NCBI GenBank assembly: GCA_934153655.1
Contig: CAKPFH010000009.1
Location: forward strand, 1-31,220
Direction: 5' to 3'
Source of the DNA: an uncultured Bacilli bacterium
GTDB taxonomy: Bacteria > Bacillota_I > Bacilli_A > RF39 > UBA660
DNA length: 31,220 nucleotides
The notes under the pieces were generated by a model. That model was not told the origin of the DNA, searched no databases, and was given only the letters and a program-made list of their open reading frames with translations. Every line of letters begins with the position of its first letter. Position 1 is the first letter of the stretch. Of this stretch, positions 30,146-31,220 are shown in pieces. The position numbers were made by a program, and so were the translations under genes.

Positions 30146-30698
30146 TAATTCTAAAAGAAGAAAAGAACTTTTAGATATGATAGGAATTAAATATGAAATA
30201 GTTGTATCAGATGAAGATGAAGTAATTGATAGTAATTTATCAAATTTAGAAAATTGTCAAAATATAAGTTTACAAAAAGCTTTAAATGTTAAAAAGAAAA
30301 CAAGTGGAGACAGAATAATAATTACATGTGATACTATAGTTCAAAAGAATAATAAATTATATGGTAAACCAAAAGATAGATTAGATGCAATTAATATGTT
30401 AAAAATGTTAAGTGGTACTTATCATGAAGTAATATCTTGTCTAACTATTATAAAAACAAAAGCTAATAAAGAAGAAATATTTAAAGATTATAATACTTGT
30501 AAAGTCTATTTTGATAATTTAACTGAAGAAGAAATAATAAATTGGGTAGATAACCACAGTCCTTATGATAAAGCCGGATCATATGCTATTCAAGAAGAAT
30601 TTGGTAAACATATAACTAAAATAGAAGGAGACTTTTATACTATAGTTGGTCTTCCTTTAAATAAACTATATAATATTTTAAAAAAAATAGATGAATAA
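30126..30698 (+). CDS. maf: Maf-family nucleotide pyrophosphatase
   Basis: A 190-residue member of the Maf/HAM1-like fold that hydrolyses dTTP/UTP or modified nucleotides to the monophosphate. 'ILGSNSKRRKELLDMIGIKYEI' (S..RR.LL, residues 4-25), 'ITCDTIVQKNNKLYGKPKD' (catalytic D69), 'LSGTYHEVISCLTII', and 'YDKAGSYAIQEEFGKHITKIEGDFYTIVGLPL' are the family blocks in order. The length fits. The start lies inside the TSCPD gene, with AGAGGG just upstream. Older literature links Maf to septum inhibition. Confidence 0.95.
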   Translation: MKIILGSNSKRRKELLDMIGIKYEIVVSDEDEVIDSNLSNLENCQNISLQKALNVKKKTSGDRIIITCDTIVQKNNKLYGKPKDRLDAINMLKMLSGTYHEVISCLTIIKTKANKEEIFKDYNTCKVYFDNLTEEEIINWVDNHSPYDKAGSYAIQEEFGKHITKIEGDFYTIVGLPLNKLYNILKKIDE

Positions 30699-30699
30699 C

Positions 30700-30728
30700 T
30701 TGAAAAAGTAAAAAAAACATGATATGAT
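30700..30728 (+). promoter_or_regulatory. promoter of the G10 mini-gene
   Basis: TTGAAA (30700-30705), 17-nt spacer, TATGAT (30723-30728). Just beyond, CATGA and TCATG (30718-30738) could form a small hairpin. The start codon of the mini-ORF is 72 nt downstream of the -10. Confidence 0.65.
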
Positions 30729-30799
30729 TTTGTCATGATAGAAGTTATATTATAAGGTAAATGATAGTAATTTCAAAAAATAAAAAGGAGTTGATTTTC

Positions 30800-30883
30800 A
30801 TGAATAAACTAAATAATTACTTTACAACTAATCAAACTTTAACTTTACAAAATTTTACATGGGGGGGGGGTAGAAATATCTAA
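30800..30883 (+). CDS. mini-ORF with a run of ten Gs
   Basis: AAAAAGGAG (30783-30791) precedes ATG 30800. As printed the ORF encodes 27 residues ending ...FTWGGGRNI before TAA 30881-30883, and contains G10 at 30861-30870. If one G were lost the frame would continue to TAA at 30939-30941 and give 46 residues (…EISKKNPVNKRVCKELLYIIDT). I do not recognise either product. Strong promoter, ribosome site and terminator support a real transcript. The flanks 30729-30799 and 30884-30943 show no other gene. Confidence 0.4.
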   Translation: MNKLNNYFTTNQTLTLQNFTWGGGRNI

Positions 30884-30943
30884 GAAAAACCCAGTAAACA
30901 AAAGAGTTTGTAAAGAATTGTTATATATAATCGATACTTAAAT

Positions 30944-30990
30944 ACATGATTAAGTTTACAGTCTATCTGTATTTTTTAATCATGTTTTTT
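30944..30990 (+). terminator. strong terminator after the mini-gene
   Basis: ACATGATTAA (30944-30953) pairs with TTAATCATGT (30976-30985). An inner ACAG (30958-30961) pairs with CTGT (30967-30970), and the T run continues to 30990. It begins 3 nt after the stop of the frameshifted 46-residue form. Confidence 0.85.
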
Positions 30991-31028
30991 ATGTCCATAT
31001 AATACGATTTTATTAGACACAAAAATAC

Positions 31029-31057
31029 TTTATAATAAATAAAAAATGTGTTAAAAT
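31029..31057 (+). promoter_or_regulatory. probable promoter of the terminal gene
   Basis: TTTATA (31029-31034), 17-nt spacer, TAAAAT (31052-31057). AAAGGAG before the ATG lies 40 nt downstream. Confidence 0.5.
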
Positions 31058-31109
31058 AAAAATATATCAGAATAGAGGGACAATAAAATAGAAAATAAAG
31101 GAGTTAAGT

Positions 31110-31220
31110 ATGAAAAATAAAAAATTAATAATAGTATTAAGTATAATAGCAATCTTAGTATTAACAATAGGAGTATCATTTGCATTTTTTACTTATAATA
31201 AGGTAAGTATTAATAATTCA
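31110..31220 (+). CDS. N-terminus of a secreted or anchored protein
   Basis: Thirty-seven codons are present before the window ends. MKNKK is followed by a hydrophobic run, 'LIIVLSIIAILVLTIGVSFAFF', then 'TYNKVSINN'. The 'GVSFAFFT' exit resembles signal peptides of SipW-dependent (TasA/camelysin-like) or pilin-like surface proteins, whose cleavage site lies just after a small residue before an F/Y. The rest of the protein is needed for any family. AAAGGAG precedes the ATG. Confidence 0.5.
   Translation, partial: MKNKKLIIVLSIIAILVLTIGVSFAFFTYNKVSINNS

Noticed and set aside
1..31220. CRISPR arrays, tRNA or rRNA genes, IS elements or prophage genes
   Set aside because: No direct repeat array, cloverleaf-like sequence, rRNA core motif, transposase or terminal inverted repeat pair was seen on reading both strands.

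Overview
The window is a very AT-rich bacterial stretch with tightly packed genes, many 1-20 bp overlaps and strong GGAGG ribosome sites. Its gene content is Firmicutes/Bacilli-like: YutD-like, DUF1292 and DUF3603-like proteins, a zinc-type S14, and a merged S10-spc-alpha ribosomal superoperon. The composition and small genes recall the uncultured, reduced-genome Bacilli that were once placed in Tenericutes. However, UGA is a working stop codon here (for example at the adk/map ATGA overlap), so the code is the standard bacterial one and not the Mycoplasma code. A gerA-gerC-gerB operon suggests that the lineage forms spores, or descends from spore formers. Placement below class level is not possible from this window.

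Layout. 1-113: the tail of a probable glycoside-hydrolase-like protein. 125-4094: small accessory genes (YutD-like, DUF1292, an unknown coiled-coil protein, a two-helix membrane peptide, a DUF3603-like protein, an ankyrin-repeat protein, a lipoprotein). 4250-18313: one long co-directional block from rpsJ to rplQ holding 27 genes, including secY, adk, map, infA and rpoA, preceded by a good promoter and a structured leader and closed by a terminator. rpmD (L30) is absent from its usual place between rpsE and rplO. 18384-21952: a small membrane protein on the minus strand, a VUT-like membrane protein, HU, the tRNA CCA-adding enzyme and an unknown anchored protein. 21945-25160: the germination operon on the minus strand. 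25261-27597: a structured RNA element, an RlmCD/RumA-type 23S rRNA methyltransferase, a nitroreductase and a divergent exonuclease-like protein. 27607-29813: pyrG and mntP on the minus strand. 29873-30698: a TSCPD protein and Maf. 30700-30990: a promoter-to-terminator unit whose tiny ORF contains a run of ten Gs. 31110-end: the start of a secreted or anchored protein.

Most of the window is housekeeping: ribosome assembly, N-terminal methionine removal, Sec export, transcription, tRNA and rRNA maturation, CTP synthesis. The parts most worth checking are the G10-containing mini-gene, the two short promoter-proximal hairpin elements near 20130 and 25261, the compact germination operon, and the structured region before rpsJ. 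No rRNA, tRNA, CRISPR array, insertion sequence or prophage was seen.
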